Source of the DNA: JBBDJB01 sp040880125
GTDB lineage: Bacteria; Planctomycetota; Planctomycetia; Pirellulales; JBBDJB01
Assembly (NCBI GenBank): GCA_040880125.1
Contig: JBBDJB010000022.1
Span: 1 to 32,930 of the forward strand
DNA length: 32,930 nucleotides
Reading direction: 5' to 3'
The notes beneath the pieces are model-generated. The model was not told where the DNA came from and ran no database searches. It was given only the letters and a program-made list of their open reading frames with translations. Shown in pieces: positions 1 through 8,100 of the stretch. Made by a program: the position numbers and the translations under genes. How positions within the stretch are numbered: the first letter of the stretch is position 1; each line of letters opens with the position of its first letter.

Positions 1-137
1 AGCCTGAATCCATTTGGTACCAACACTCACAGAAAATGGAAGATACAAGGGGGTAAATGCAAACGGCTGCGTACGTACCAAGCGCTCTCCTTCCGATACA
101 CGCGCTCCGTCACGTGACCTCATCAGGGCCCAGCGTC

Positions 138-143
138 TACAAT
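138..143 (+). promoter_or_regulatory. Promoter-like -10 box (TACAAT) inside E1
   Basis: TACAAT lies in the most conserved block of the composite element (TTCAAT at 1852-1857, TACAAT at 4991-4996). A GTGACC sequence 18 nt upstream could be a weak -35. It points at the DUF559 gene about 100 nt downstream. This is inferred from motif similarity only; TACAAT/TAGAAT boxes also precede several real genes in this window. Confidence 0.35.
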
Positions 144-202
144 GGATCGACGGCCAGGATCTGGTCCGGAGAATTCATCGGTAGCATACACCTAGCACAA
201 AG

Positions 203-237
203 CCCTCTCCCAGGCCCTCTCCCAGAGGGAGAGGGAG
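203..237 (+). repeat. CCCTCTCC palindrome, + orientation (P1)
   Basis: The structure is CCCTCTCCC, a short spacer, CCCTCTCCC again, then GGGAGAGGGAG. Two tandem 5' arms compete for one 3' arm. It forms the right end of E1 and lies in the leader of the DUF559 gene. Confidence 0.9.
231..237 (+). promoter_or_regulatory. Ribosome binding site inside the P1 hairpin
   Basis: GAGGGAG is the 3' arm of palindrome P1 and is also the only Shine-Dalgarno-like sequence before the DUF559 ATG, with 9 nt between. Pairing of the hairpin would hide it. Confidence 0.45.
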
Positions 238-246
238 TAAGAGCAA

Positions 247-615
247 ATGCCCGACTACCTGCCAGGGGTCTCCCCGGAAACACGCGCCCGAGCCAAGAAG
301 CTTCGCACCGGCCAGACCTTTCCCGAGCGCGTGCTTTGGGAGCGGCTGCGAGCGAAGCGGCTGGCCGGCCTGAAGTTCCGGCGTCAGTTTCCGATCGGTC
401 CCTACGTAGTCGACTACATCTGTCCCGCACATAGTCTCGTGATCGAAGTCGACGGTGACGGTCACCAGGGGCGCGCCGATTTTGATCACGAGCGCACGCG
501 GTACTTGGAAGAACTAGGGCTGCGGGTTTTGCGCGTCAGCAACGATGATGTATTGAACGATATCGACGCTGTGTTAGAAGCGGTGTTGCGGGCGTGCGGT
601 ATCAAGGTTGAGTAG
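247..615 (+). CDS. DUF559 endonuclease-fold protein
   Basis: This 122-residue protein belongs to the DUF559 family, related to the very-short-patch-repair (Vsr) endonucleases and the PD-(D/E)XK fold. Visible family features are the N-terminal ETRARAKKLR and LWERLRAKRLAG region (11-41), the KFRRQ motif (43-47), D56 in VVDYI, the IEVDG strand with E67 and D69, H73, and the closing LRVLRVSNDDVL strand. The length is normal for the family and the putative catalytic residues are intact. The ATG at 247 is 9 nt after a GAGGGAG that belongs to palindrome P1. A second palindrome of the same family follows at 745-782, so the gene sits between two repeat copies. Nuclease activity is inferred from the family. 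The biological role is unknown; a link to movement or upkeep of the palindromes is my hypothesis. Confidence 0.88.
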   Translation: MPDYLPGVSPETRARAKKLRTGQTFPERVLWERLRAKRLAGLKFRRQFPIGPYVVDYICPAHSLVIEVDGDGHQGRADFDHERTRYLEELGLRVLRVSNDDVLNDIDAVLEAVLRACGIKVE

Positions 616-691
616 CAGCTCTGGCTCGCTGAACTCGAACCGTAGTTGCGAGGCCGTTGTCGATCGCACGCGCGAGGCAGGCCTTTGCGTC

Positions 692-716
692 ACGTCTCAA
701 GATTGAAGTGAGACGT
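692..716. repeat. 8-bp perfect inverted repeat (ACGTCTCA/TGAGACGT)
   Basis: The arms at 692-699 and 709-716 are separated by 9 nt, about 75 nt after the DUF559 stop. There is no following T-run, so this is not a classical terminator; it may be a 3' hairpin or an operator. Confidence 0.5.
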
Positions 717-744
717 TAGAGCTAGGGTAAAGCGATTCGGTGAA

Positions 745-782
745 CCCCTCTCCCCGGCCCTCTCCCCGCAGGGGAGAGGGAG
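745..782 (+). repeat. CCCTCTCC palindrome, + orientation (P2)
   Basis: It has the same two-5'-arm, one-3'-arm layout as P1, here with CCCCTCTCCCC arms. Like P1 it is followed by GTAAG. It lies between the DUF559 gene and the radical SAM gene. Confidence 0.9.
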
Positions 783-819
783 TAAGGCGGCGAACGCCAC
801 CATACTCAGCGGCAGCGAT

Positions 820-1689
820 ATGACATCCCACGAGTTACACACCCGGCATTCACGCAGCTATGAGCAGAACCGGTTCGTCTATCCGGTGCTCAGTCGGCGG
901 TCGGGCGGCATCTCGATCGGGGTGAATCTCAATCCGGACAAAATCTGCAACTTCGACTGCATCTACTGCCAGGTCGATCGCACAAGGCAGAGCGAGACGC
1001 GGTTCGTGGGCACGGAGCAGTTGCTGGAAGAACTGGATACGATGCTGGAGCTGGTCAGCTCCGGCAAGCTGTACGAGTCGCCCCAGTTCGCCGGCACGCC
1101 TGAGCCGCTGCGGCGGCTGAACGATATCGCCTTCTCCGGCGACGGCGAGCCGACGACGTACCGCAACTTCGACCAGATCATCCAGGCCTGTGCCGACATA
1201 AAATCCCGGCACGGCCTGGACGACGTGAAGATGGTGCTGATCACCAACGCCAGCATGTTCCACCGTCCGCACGTAGCGCGCGGGCTGGAGATCCTGGACA
1301 ACAACCAGGGTGAGGTCTGGGCCAAGCTGGAAGCCGGCACGGACGCGTACTATCAACTCATCGAGCGGACGCCGATCCCGTTTCGGCAGGTGCTGGACAA
1401 CATCACCGCGGCCGCGCGCGTGCGGCCGATCGTGATCCAGGCGCTGTTCATGCAGGTCCATGGCGCACCTCCGCCGCATGAAGAACTGGAAGCCTTCTGC
1501 CAGCGGCTTGTGGAGATCGTCGCCGCCGGCGGGCAGATCAAGCTGGTGCAAGTTTACACGGTCGCCCGGCAGCCGGCCGAGAGTTTCGTCGCGCCGCTTC
1601 GCGATGACGAGGTCGACGCGATCGCCGAGTTGGTTCGTAAGCGTACCGGATTGGACGCCGCGAGTTTTTACGGCGCAGCGGTGGGGTGA
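820..1689 (+). CDS. Radical SAM protein, TYW1/COG0731-like
   Basis: This 289-residue protein carries the radical SAM cluster motif CNFDCIYC (C43, C47, C50), which binds a [4Fe-4S] cluster and S-adenosylmethionine. The AFSGDGEPTTY segment corresponds to the SAM-binding GGE motif. The overall pattern (SIGVNLNPDKICNFDC, then LITNASMF and WAKLEAGT) matches the bacterial family annotated as Fe-S oxidoreductase COG0731, related to the archaeal wyosine enzyme TYW1. Since bacteria do not normally make wyosine, the real substrate is unknown. There is no auxiliary cysteine cluster at the C-terminus. The ATG at 820 has only weak Shine-Dalgarno support (GCGGCAG). It is flanked by palindrome P2 upstream and element E2 downstream and appears to be a single gene. 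Confidence 0.88.
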   Translation: MTSHELHTRHSRSYEQNRFVYPVLSRRSGGISIGVNLNPDKICNFDCIYCQVDRTRQSETRFVGTEQLLEELDTMLELVSSGKLYESPQFAGTPEPLRRLNDIAFSGDGEPTTYRNFDQIIQACADIKSRHGLDDVKMVLITNASMFHRPHVARGLEILDNNQGEVWAKLEAGTDAYYQLIERTPIPFRQVLDNITAAARVRPIVIQALFMQVHGAPPPHEELEAFCQRLVEIVAAGGQIKLVQVYTVARQPAESFVAPLRDDEVDAIAELVRKRTGLDAASFYGAAVG

Positions 1690-1731
1690 TGGTGCGCGCC
1701 GCAAATCCAAGGCAGGACGTTGCGCAGAAAT

Positions 1732-1767
1732 CCCTCTCCCCTGCGGGGAGAGGGCAGGGAGAGGGGG
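1732..1767 (-). repeat. CCCTCTCC palindrome, - orientation (P3, left end of E2)
   Basis: On the plus strand one CCCTCTCCC arm is followed by two GGGAGAGGG arms, the mirror of P1. It is followed by the TAAATGCAAACGGCTG block shared with E1. Confidence 0.88.
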
Positions 1768-1919
1768 TAAATGCAAACGGCTGAGTGAATAGCGAGCGTT
1801 CTCAAACCGATACACGCGCTCTGTCACGTGACCTCATCCGGCCCCGGCGTCTTCAATGGATCGACAACCAGGAATTTGCGCCGCAGACTATAGGTAGCGA
1901 TCACACATGGGACCCAAGG

Positions 1920-1942
1920 CCCTCTCCCAGAGGGAGAGGGAG
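1920..1942 (+). repeat. CCCTCTCC palindrome, short form (P4, right end of E2)
   Basis: Here only one 5' arm and one 3' arm remain (CCCTCTCCC-AGA-GGGAGAGGG), a minimal perfect hairpin with a 3-nt loop. Confidence 0.85.
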
Positions 1943-2052
1943 TTTGGCGCTCCGCGCTTTCTTACCATCACAGCCGCCGCTTCCCCACCGGGTTGCGATC
2001 GCGCAGCCAGCCGGGTAACTTACCGCTTTCTTCCACGACAACCATTCCACGC

Positions 2053-3297
2053 ATGGCGTTTTCCATGAGCGACCCCTACTTCCAACAGCTCTTCGCGGAC
2101 CGCATCGGCGGGGCCCAGTATGGCAAGGGCACCGAGATCTACAAGTTCGAGAAGATCAAGCGGGCCAAGCGCAAGGCCCTGGCCGACCATCCCGAGCGGC
2201 GGCTGATCGATTTTGGCATCGGCGAAAACGACGAGATGGCGCCCGAGCCGGTGCGGCAGGTGATGGGCCGCGAGATCAATCGGCCGGAAAACCGCGGCTA
2301 CGCGGACAACGGCATCGGCGAGTTCAAAGAGGCCGCCGCCCGGCTGATGCAGCGGGAATACGGCGTCCAACTCGACGCGGCCACCGAAGTGAACCACTGC
2401 ATCGGCTCCAAAACGGCGCTGGCCATGCTGCCGGCGGCGTTTATCAATCCCGGCGACGTGACGCTGATGACGGTGCCCGGCTATCCGGTGGCGGGCACCC
2501 ATACTCGCTACTACGGCGGCATGGTCTACGCGCTGCCGCTGCTCGCTCAGAACAATTTCTTTCCCGACCTGGACGGCATCCCGGCGGACGTGCTGGCCAA
2601 GGCGAAGCTGCTGGTACTGTGTTACCCCAACAGCCCCACCGGCAAGACGGCCACCGAGGCGTTTTATGCGAAGGTTGTCGACTTCGCCCGGCGTAACGAG
2701 CTGGTCGTGATTCAGGACGCCGCGCACGGGCTGCTCTCGTACGACCGGCCGCCGCTGAGTTTTCTTTCCATACCGGGCGCGAAGGACGTCGGCGTTGAGA
2801 TCCATTCGCTTTCCAAGGGCTACCACATGATCGGCTGGCGCATCGGCTGGGTGTGCGGCCACGAGCGAATCGTGCGGGCGCTGGCCGACATCAAGGACAA
2901 CTGCGACTCGGGCCAGTTCATCGCCATCCAAAAGGCGGCCGCCGCGGCGCTGGACGATGCGGCAATTCCCATCGCGGTGCGGGCGAAGTACCAGCGGCGG
3001 CTGCAGAAGCTGGTGGACGTGCTGGGCCGGTGCGGCTTTCAGTGCCGGATGCCCGGCGGCACGTATTTTCTCTACACGTCCAGCCCGAAGGGGCTCGAAG
3101 GCGGGCCGAACTTCGAAAACGCCGAGGCGGCCAGCCAGTACCTGATCACGCAGCAGTCGATCTGCACGGTGCCGTGGGACGATGCCGGCGCGTTCTTGCG
3201 GTTTTCGGTCACCTATGAGTCCGCGGGCGAAGCGGCCGAAGATGAACTGATGCGCGAGACGGAGTCACGGCTGAAGAGCATTAAGCCGGTGTTTTGA
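2053..3297 (+). CDS. Class I PLP aminotransferase (aspartate/LL-diaminopimelate type)
   Basis: This 414-residue cytosolic enzyme belongs to fold-type I aminotransferases (COG0436). The pyridoxal-phosphate lysine is K255 in SLSKGYHMIGWRIGWV. Other family marks are LIDFGIGENDEMAPEPVR near the N-terminus, NPGDVTLMTVPGYPV, the CYPNSPTGKTA segment (the NPTG-type motif with the cofactor-contacting Asn), IQDAAHG with the Asp that contacts the PLP nitrogen, and LRFSVTYES with the substrate-carboxylate Arg. It resembles proteins annotated as LL-diaminopimelate aminotransferase (DapL), which makes LL-diaminopimelate for lysine and peptidoglycan, but I cannot separate this from a general aspartate-type transaminase by eye. 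The start is uncertain: ATG 2053 and ATG 2068 are both possible and neither has a clear Shine-Dalgarno. An upstream extension to 1993 would code for an unconvincing tail. Confidence 0.88.
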   Translation: MAFSMSDPYFQQLFADRIGGAQYGKGTEIYKFEKIKRAKRKALADHPERRLIDFGIGENDEMAPEPVRQVMGREINRPENRGYADNGIGEFKEAAARLMQREYGVQLDAATEVNHCIGSKTALAMLPAAFINPGDVTLMTVPGYPVAGTHTRYYGGMVYALPLLAQNNFFPDLDGIPADVLAKAKLLVLCYPNSPTGKTATEAFYAKVVDFARRNELVVIQDAAHGLLSYDRPPLSFLSIPGAKDVGVEIHSLSKGYHMIGWRIGWVCGHERIVRALADIKDNCDSGQFIAIQKAAAAALDDAAIPIAVRAKYQRRLQKLVDVLGRCGFQCRMPGGTYFLYTSSPKGLEGGPNFENAEAASQYLITQQSICTVPWDDAGAFLRFSVTYESAGEAAEDELMRETESRLKSIKPVF

Positions 3298-3313
3298 GCG
3301 ATGGATGTGTGTG

Positions 3314-3335
3314 GCACAGACATTCCTGTCTGTGC
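3314..3335. repeat. Palindrome family 1 (GCACAGACA-TTCC-TGTCTGTGC)
   Basis: A 9-bp perfect stem with a 4-nt loop, directly after the aminotransferase stop. Related copies lie at 8646-8668, 10460-10507, 12708-12731 and 27488-27510. It could also act as a 3' hairpin for the aminotransferase mRNA. Confidence 0.88.
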
Positions 3336-3366
3336 GTTTGCTGAAGTTGAATGTGTCGCTCCGCTG

Positions 3367-3405
3367 CCCCCTCTCCCCGGCCCTCTCCCCGGTGGGGAGA
3401 GGGAG
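3367..3405 (+). repeat. CCCTCTCC palindrome, + orientation (P5)
   Basis: Two CCCTCTCCCC arms and one GGGGAGAGGGAG arm. It lies 31 bp after the family-1 palindrome, between convergent genes. Confidence 0.9.
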
Positions 3406-3482
3406 TCTTTACGTGCTCACTCGGTTGGCGTGGGAGCGCAGTCGCGGCATCTTCGTGGGATATCGCTCAGCGAATCCTCCGC

Positions 3483-4775
3483 TTACTCCAGTTCTGCCTC
3501 CAGATCGATCTCCGGTAACTCCAAGTCGGCCGGTGGTTTGCCGGTCGCCGGGCGATCGAAGCTCGTGCCATACTCGGTAAATCCAGGCACGAACCCTCCG
3601 TGCGAGAGGAAGAACTGCCCGTCCTCCACGCCCATGAAGCGGTCCAGGCGATCACCGCGGCCGGTGGCGTCGTGGCTGAATCGCGCCGTCGTCAGTTCCG
3701 TCCACTTGCCGTTTTCATCGCGAATCCACTGGTTGCCATACAGGGCCTTGCGGACTACGTGTCCGTTGTTGCCGACGAAGTTCTCACTGAAGCTGTGCGG
3801 CCGGCGCAGATAGCCGCCCTCCTGGGGCGCGTTCCAACTGGAAATGAGCATCCACTCGTTGGTGTCCGGTCGGAAGTAGAATCCCGAATAAACGGTGTGT
3901 GTCTCGTCGACCGGCTGGGCGGTCACGATGAACCGCTGCTTCTCGCCAGTCTTCCAAGAGTACACGAGGTGGCTGTGTCCGCCGGTGCCTTCGTTGCCGA
4001 AGTCGTTGGTGTGGACGTCTTCTCCCTTGGCGACTAGCTTGACGCGATTCTCGTCCTCGACGTTGTCGCGGTCGCGCGGTTCGCCGCCGCTATCCCAGAC
4101 GCTGAAGATGATCCGCCGCTCATCAGGACTGTTGACCTGCATGCCAAAGTAGCCGCGGTGCCAGCCGCAAGCCATGTAAAACGACCAGAGCGGGTCCTCC
4201 CATGCAGTCACTTCGCAGTAAAACGCCGCGATGTTTGTGACCTCCGGAACCGGATACATCAAATGCACCGACGCGGCGTTGCGTCGCGATTCGAGATTGA
4301 AATGCGCGTCGGTCGTGGCGGGGCCTTCGAGCAGCAGCGCATCGAGGTCGCCGTTGGCCTCGCCGGCTTCGTTGAGCGACTCGAGCAGGAAGCGGTGGAA
4401 GCCCGCCTCCTTGATCTCGTAGGTGCCGAAGTCGGTCACCACCGGCTCTCGGCGGCCGGCCCCGGTGACGGTGACTTCGTGCGACTGTCCGGCCACGGTG
4501 AGGCGGAGCTTCGAGGTGGCATCTTGCGCCAGTCGCATTCGCACGGAGCCGCTAATCTCGCCCGGCGTCTTGATCTGGCCGAACCAGCTTACCTTCGTCT
4601 CGGGTCCTTCCCAGCCGCGCACGCCCGAGCGGCCAGAGATGCGTGCGGCACGAACATCAGGATCGAGATAAGCGGTCGCCGCCGGCACACGGATCTGGGC
4701 ATGTGCCGAGGCGGTCAACAGCGCGGCGAGAACCAATGCCGCGGCGCCGAGGGAGAAGCTTGTAATTCGCGGCAT
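3483..4775 (-). CDS. Secreted DUF5077/DUF3472 protein
   Basis: This 430-residue protein starts with a clear signal peptide (MPRITSFSLGAAALVLAALL, cleavage probably after ASAHA near residue 26), so it is exported. The N-terminal part (about 30-160) resembles DUF5077, with IKTPGEISGSVRMRL and FLLESLNEAG segments typical of a carbohydrate-binding-like beta-sandwich. The C-terminal two thirds (about 175-415) matches DUF3472, with AFYCEVTAWEDPLWSFYMACG, GYFGMQVNSP and FIVTAQPVDETHTVYSGFYF. The function of the pair is not established. The pairing is common in planctomycetes and Bacteroidetes, and a polysaccharide-related role is only a guess. AAGGA, 8 nt before the ATG, supports the start at 4775. 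No neighbouring gene suggests a partner. Confidence 0.87.
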   Translation of the reverse strand: MPRITSFSLGAAALVLAALLTASAHAQIRVPAATAYLDPDVRAARISGRSGVRGWEGPETKVSWFGQIKTPGEISGSVRMRLAQDATSKLRLTVAGQSHEVTVTGAGRREPVVTDFGTYEIKEAGFHRFLLESLNEAGEANGDLDALLLEGPATTDAHFNLESRRNAASVHLMYPVPEVTNIAAFYCEVTAWEDPLWSFYMACGWHRGYFGMQVNSPDERRIIFSVWDSGGEPRDRDNVEDENRVKLVAKGEDVHTNDFGNEGTGGHSHLVYSWKTGEKQRFIVTAQPVDETHTVYSGFYFRPDTNEWMLISSWNAPQEGGYLRRPHSFSENFVGNNGHVVRKALYGNQWIRDENGKWTELTTARFSHDATGRGDRLDRFMGVEDGQFFLSHGGFVPGFTEYGTSFDRPATGKPPADLELPEIDLEAELE

Positions 4776-4817
4776 GGCGCGGGTCCTTGGATTGCAGTTT
4801 TCACAGAGGAAGTGCCA

Positions 4818-4823
4818 TTTATA
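4818..4823 (-). promoter_or_regulatory. Possible -10 box (TATAAA) for the DUF3472 gene
   Basis: Read on the minus strand, TATAAA lies about 42 nt before the ATG at 4775. No good -35 is visible at 16-18 nt spacing, so the call rests on the -10 alone. Confidence 0.3.
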
Positions 4824-4869
4824 CCACGCGGAATGCGGCCATGCATGTGTATCGATACACGCCGATCAA

Positions 4870-4906
4870 TCCCTTTCCCTCCGGGGAGAGGGCAGGGAGA
4901 GGGGGG
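4870..4906 (-). repeat. CCCTCTCC palindrome, - orientation (P6, left end of E3)
   Basis: One CCCTTTCCC arm is followed by two GGGAGAGGG-type arms, in the same orientation as P3. Confidence 0.85.
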
Positions 4907-5056
4907 TAATGGCAAGCGGCTGAAACCACGCTAAGCGTCGTCCTTTCGAGCACGCGCGCTGTTGTGTGAATTGACCCGGCCCCAGGCTTCTACAATGGAT
5001 CGGCCGCTAGAAATTGGCCGGAGACAATCGGCAACGATCACACTTGCGCCTCAAAG

Positions 5057-5091
5057 CCCTCTCCCAGGCCCTCTCCCAAAGGGAGAGGGAG
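5057..5091 (+). repeat. CCCTCTCC palindrome, + orientation (P7, right end of E3)
   Basis: Nearly identical to P1 (loop AAA instead of AGA). It ends 28 bp from the putA stop codon. Confidence 0.9.
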
Positions 5092-5119
5092 ACGCGCGCG
5101 GCCACTCGCACAGCGCCAC

Positions 5120-8100
5120 TCACTCGGTCGATGTCGGGGCGAAGCCGCGGCGCATCGTGTTCTCGGTGACCGTCTTGGGCACAACGAACTGCAAGAGATA
5201 GTCCGGGCCGCCGGCCTTGCTGCCGATGCCGGACATCTTGAAGCCGCCGAACGGTTGCCGGCCCACGATCGCGCCGGTGCAGCCGCGGTTGAGATAGAGA
5301 TTGCCGACCAGGATTTCGCGCGACGCGCGTTCCAGCCGTTCGGGACTGCGCGAGTAAAAGCCGGCGGTGAGCCCGTATTGCGTACCATTGGCGATGCGGA
5401 ACGCGTCGGTCAGGTCGGCCGCGCGAATCACGGTGAGCACCGGCCCGAAGATTTCTTCTTGCGCGATGCGGGCGTCGGGATCGACGTCGGCGAAGATGTG
5501 CGGCCCGACGAAGTGGCCTTGCTCCGCAAGTGCGCCGGCGTCGACGGCCAGCACCTCGCGCCCTTCTCGGCGGCCAATCTCGATGTACTCGCGGATCTTG
5601 GCTAAGGAATCCGCGTCGATCACCGGGCCAACGCTGTTGGACGGATCTTCGGCCGGGCCGATCTTCAGACTGCGGACGGCTTCAATCAGCCGCGATAAAA
5701 ATGTATCGTACACGTGGTCCAGGACGATCACCCGCGAACAGGCCGAGCACTTTTGCCCCTGATAGCCGAACGCGCTTTTCACGACGCCCATCACGGCCTC
5801 GTCCAGGTCGGCATCGTCGTCGATGACGATGGCGTTCTTGCCGCCCATCTCGGCGATGACGCGCTTCACGCCGCGCGTGCTGTCGCGCGACAGCTCGGCC
5901 GCCCGGGCGTTGATCGACAGGCCGACCGGCCGCGAACCGGTGAAGGCGATCAGATCGACGTCCGAATGTTCGACCAGCGCGGCGCCGGCCGTTTCGCCCT
6001 CGCCCGGCAGATAGTTGAGCACGCCCGGCGGCAGGCCGACTTCGCTAAAGATCTCCATGAGCAGTGCGGCGATGATGGGCGACTGCTCGGCCGGCTTCAT
6101 AATAACGGTGTTGCCGGTGACCAGGGCGGCGGTCGTCATGCCGGTCAGTATTGCCAGCGGAAAGTTCCACGGCGAGATCACCGCCGCCACGCCACGCGGC
6201 AGGTAGACGAAGCGGTTCTCCTCGCCGGGCACTTCGACCCCGTGAGGGCGGTTCATCTCAATCGCGCCGGCGGCATAGTACTCGCAGAAGTCGATGGCCT
6301 CGCAGACGTCGCCGTCCGCTTCGCGCCAGCCCTTGGCGCACTCGAACACCTCCCAGGCGGACAGCTCATTGCGGCGCTTGCGCATGGCGTCCGCCGCCCG
6401 GCGGACGTACTTCGCCCGCTCGGCCGCGGGGGTGGCTGCCCAAGCCGGCCAGGCCTTGCGCGCGGCCGCCACCGCGCCGGCGGCATCCTCGGCGGTGGCG
6501 CTGGCGGTTTCGCCGACAATGCGATCGGTGAGCGATGGATCGCGCGAGACGATGTGGTCGGCCGTGTCGACCTTCTCGCCGCCGATCACCAGCGGATGAT
6601 AGTCGCCCAGCCGGCTGCGTACGCCGTCAAGCGCCTTTTGAAAGGCCGCCCGTTGTTCGGCCCGGGCGAAATCGCGTAGCGGCTCGTTCTCGAAGTGCTC
6701 CCAATACGGCGATTGGTCGGGCAGTGTGGCAGTCGAAGCGGCCGGCGGATGACCGTCGCCGGCTTGTCGATCGTTCTGGTGTTCCAACGGGTTCATCAGC
6801 AAGGTCTCCGGCGAAATGCGTTCGCTGCGCGTGGCGCGCAAAAAGGATTCGTTGGACGTGTTCTCCAGCAGGCGGCGCACCAGGTAGGCCATGCCGGGAA
6901 TCAGCTCGCCGTACGGCATGTACACCCGGAGGCGGTAGCCCAAGTCGACCAGGGCGTTCTTCTCGTCGTCTGCCATGCCGTAGAGCATCTGTAACTCAAA
7001 GTCTCGCTTGTCGACGCCCAGGTGCTCGGCGGCGGCCAGCGCGTAGGCCAGAGAGCGGATGTTGTGGCTGGCGATCGCGGGCCGCAGCAGGTCGCGGTTC
7101 TGCATCAGAAAGCGGCTCTGCCGCTCGAAGTTCACGTCCGACTGCCACTTCTGTTGGTACACCGGCACCGGCCAGCGGTTGGCCGTGGCGTGAATCGTCT
7201 CGTAGTCCCAATAGGCGCCTTTGACGATGCGCACCCAGACGGGCGTGCCGCGCTGGGCCGCCCAATCGCGCAGCGCGACCAGATCCTGCTCGGCGTCTTT
7301 CAAGTAGCACTGGATGACGATGCCGACGTCGCTCGTGTCGCGGAACTCCTCCTCGACAAGCACCTGCTGGAAGATGTGCAGCGTGACGTCCTTGGTGTGG
7401 TACGACTCCATGTCGACGTTCAGAAACGCCCGCTGTCGCCGGGCGGCCCGCAGCAGCTCGCGCAGCCGCCTGCCGACGCGCTCGGTGCTGCCGGCCGGAT
7501 CGATCGGATCGAACTGGCTATCGAGGGCCGAGAGCTTGATCGAGATGTTGCAGCGCGGAAGCTCACCGCGCGGATCGCGGTCGATTTGCGGGATTTCGGG
7601 CCAGGAGTTGACGGTAGGCGAGACGTTCTCGATCAGGTCCAGGTAGGCGTCGAAGTAGCCTTGCGCCTCGCTGTCGCTGGTGACCGCCTCGCCGAGAATA
7701 TCGAGCGTGAACCCGCGGCGCAGTTCGCGCTGTTGCCGGGCGGCACGGATTACCTCGCGGACGTTCGTGCCGGCGATGAAGTTGCGGGCCTGCCGCCGTG
7801 CGCCGGCGCGGGCGAGGCGGGCCATCACGCGGCCGGCCAGCGAATCGGGCTCCGCGACGGACAGGCCCATCTGCATAATGCGCGGCAGACGGTCCTTCAC
7901 GTCGGCGAAGTACTCCTGCACGTGCCCGGCGACCGCCTCGGGCGTGTGCAGCATCGGCAGCACGTCGACCAGGCGGAACATTTGCACCTTGAGCGCCGGG
8001 TCGCGCACGGCCCAGTTCATGATCCGCTCGTCCCACCACGCCCGTTGCCAGACGTGCGGGTGGCCCTCGGGCAGACGGACGAACAGCTCGCGGCCCAGCG

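Larger units (their letters stand above)
48..237 (+). repeat. Composite repeat element, copy E1
   Basis: This is a non-coding element of about 190 bp that recurs at 1731-1942 and 4870-5091. E1 and E2 share exact blocks: 54-69 with 1768-1783, 94-107 with 1808-1821, 109-124 with 1823-1838 and 140-151 with 1854-1865. The order is a G-rich start, a core with a 10-bp perfect palindrome (GTCACGTGAC, 109-118), a TACAAT box, and a terminal CCCTCTCC-type hairpin at 203-237. In E2 and E3 the left end is a second hairpin in opposite orientation; here only its last G residues remain, so E1 looks truncated on the left. The right end runs directly into the DUF559 gene. Open reading frames across this stretch are not credible genes. 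Confidence 0.8.
1731..1942 (+). repeat. Composite repeat element, copy E2
   Basis: This is the most complete-looking copy. The left end is a CCCTCTCC palindrome in reverse orientation (1732-1767), followed by the conserved core (1768-1865) with GTCACGTGAC at 1823-1832 and TTCAAT at 1852-1857, then a more variable stretch and a shortened palindrome at 1920-1942 in forward orientation. It fills most of the 363-bp gap between the radical SAM and aminotransferase genes. I see nothing else in the remaining 1943-2052. Confidence 0.82.
4870..5091 (+). repeat. Composite repeat element, copy E3
   Basis: A complete but diverged copy with inverted palindromes at both ends (4870-4906 and 5057-5091). The core keeps GGGGGTAA at its left edge, GGCAAGCGGCTG, a CACGCGCGCT block and TACAATGGATCGG (4991-5003). 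The GTCACGTGAC palindrome of E1 and E2 is lost. It lies between the divergent-side promoter of the DUF3472 gene and the 3' end of putA, so its promoter-like core points into the end of a gene on the opposite strand and cannot serve a sense gene. With the TATAAA box it accounts for nearly all of 4776-5119. Confidence 0.82.

Noticed and set aside
57..434. Reading frame through E1 into the DUF559 region
   Set aside because: It translates repeat sequence and overlaps the well-supported DUF559 gene in another frame.
850..1827. Long minus-strand frame opposite the radical SAM gene
   Set aside because: High GC content gives long antisense frames; it runs into element E2 and resembles no family, whereas the plus strand has all radical SAM motifs.
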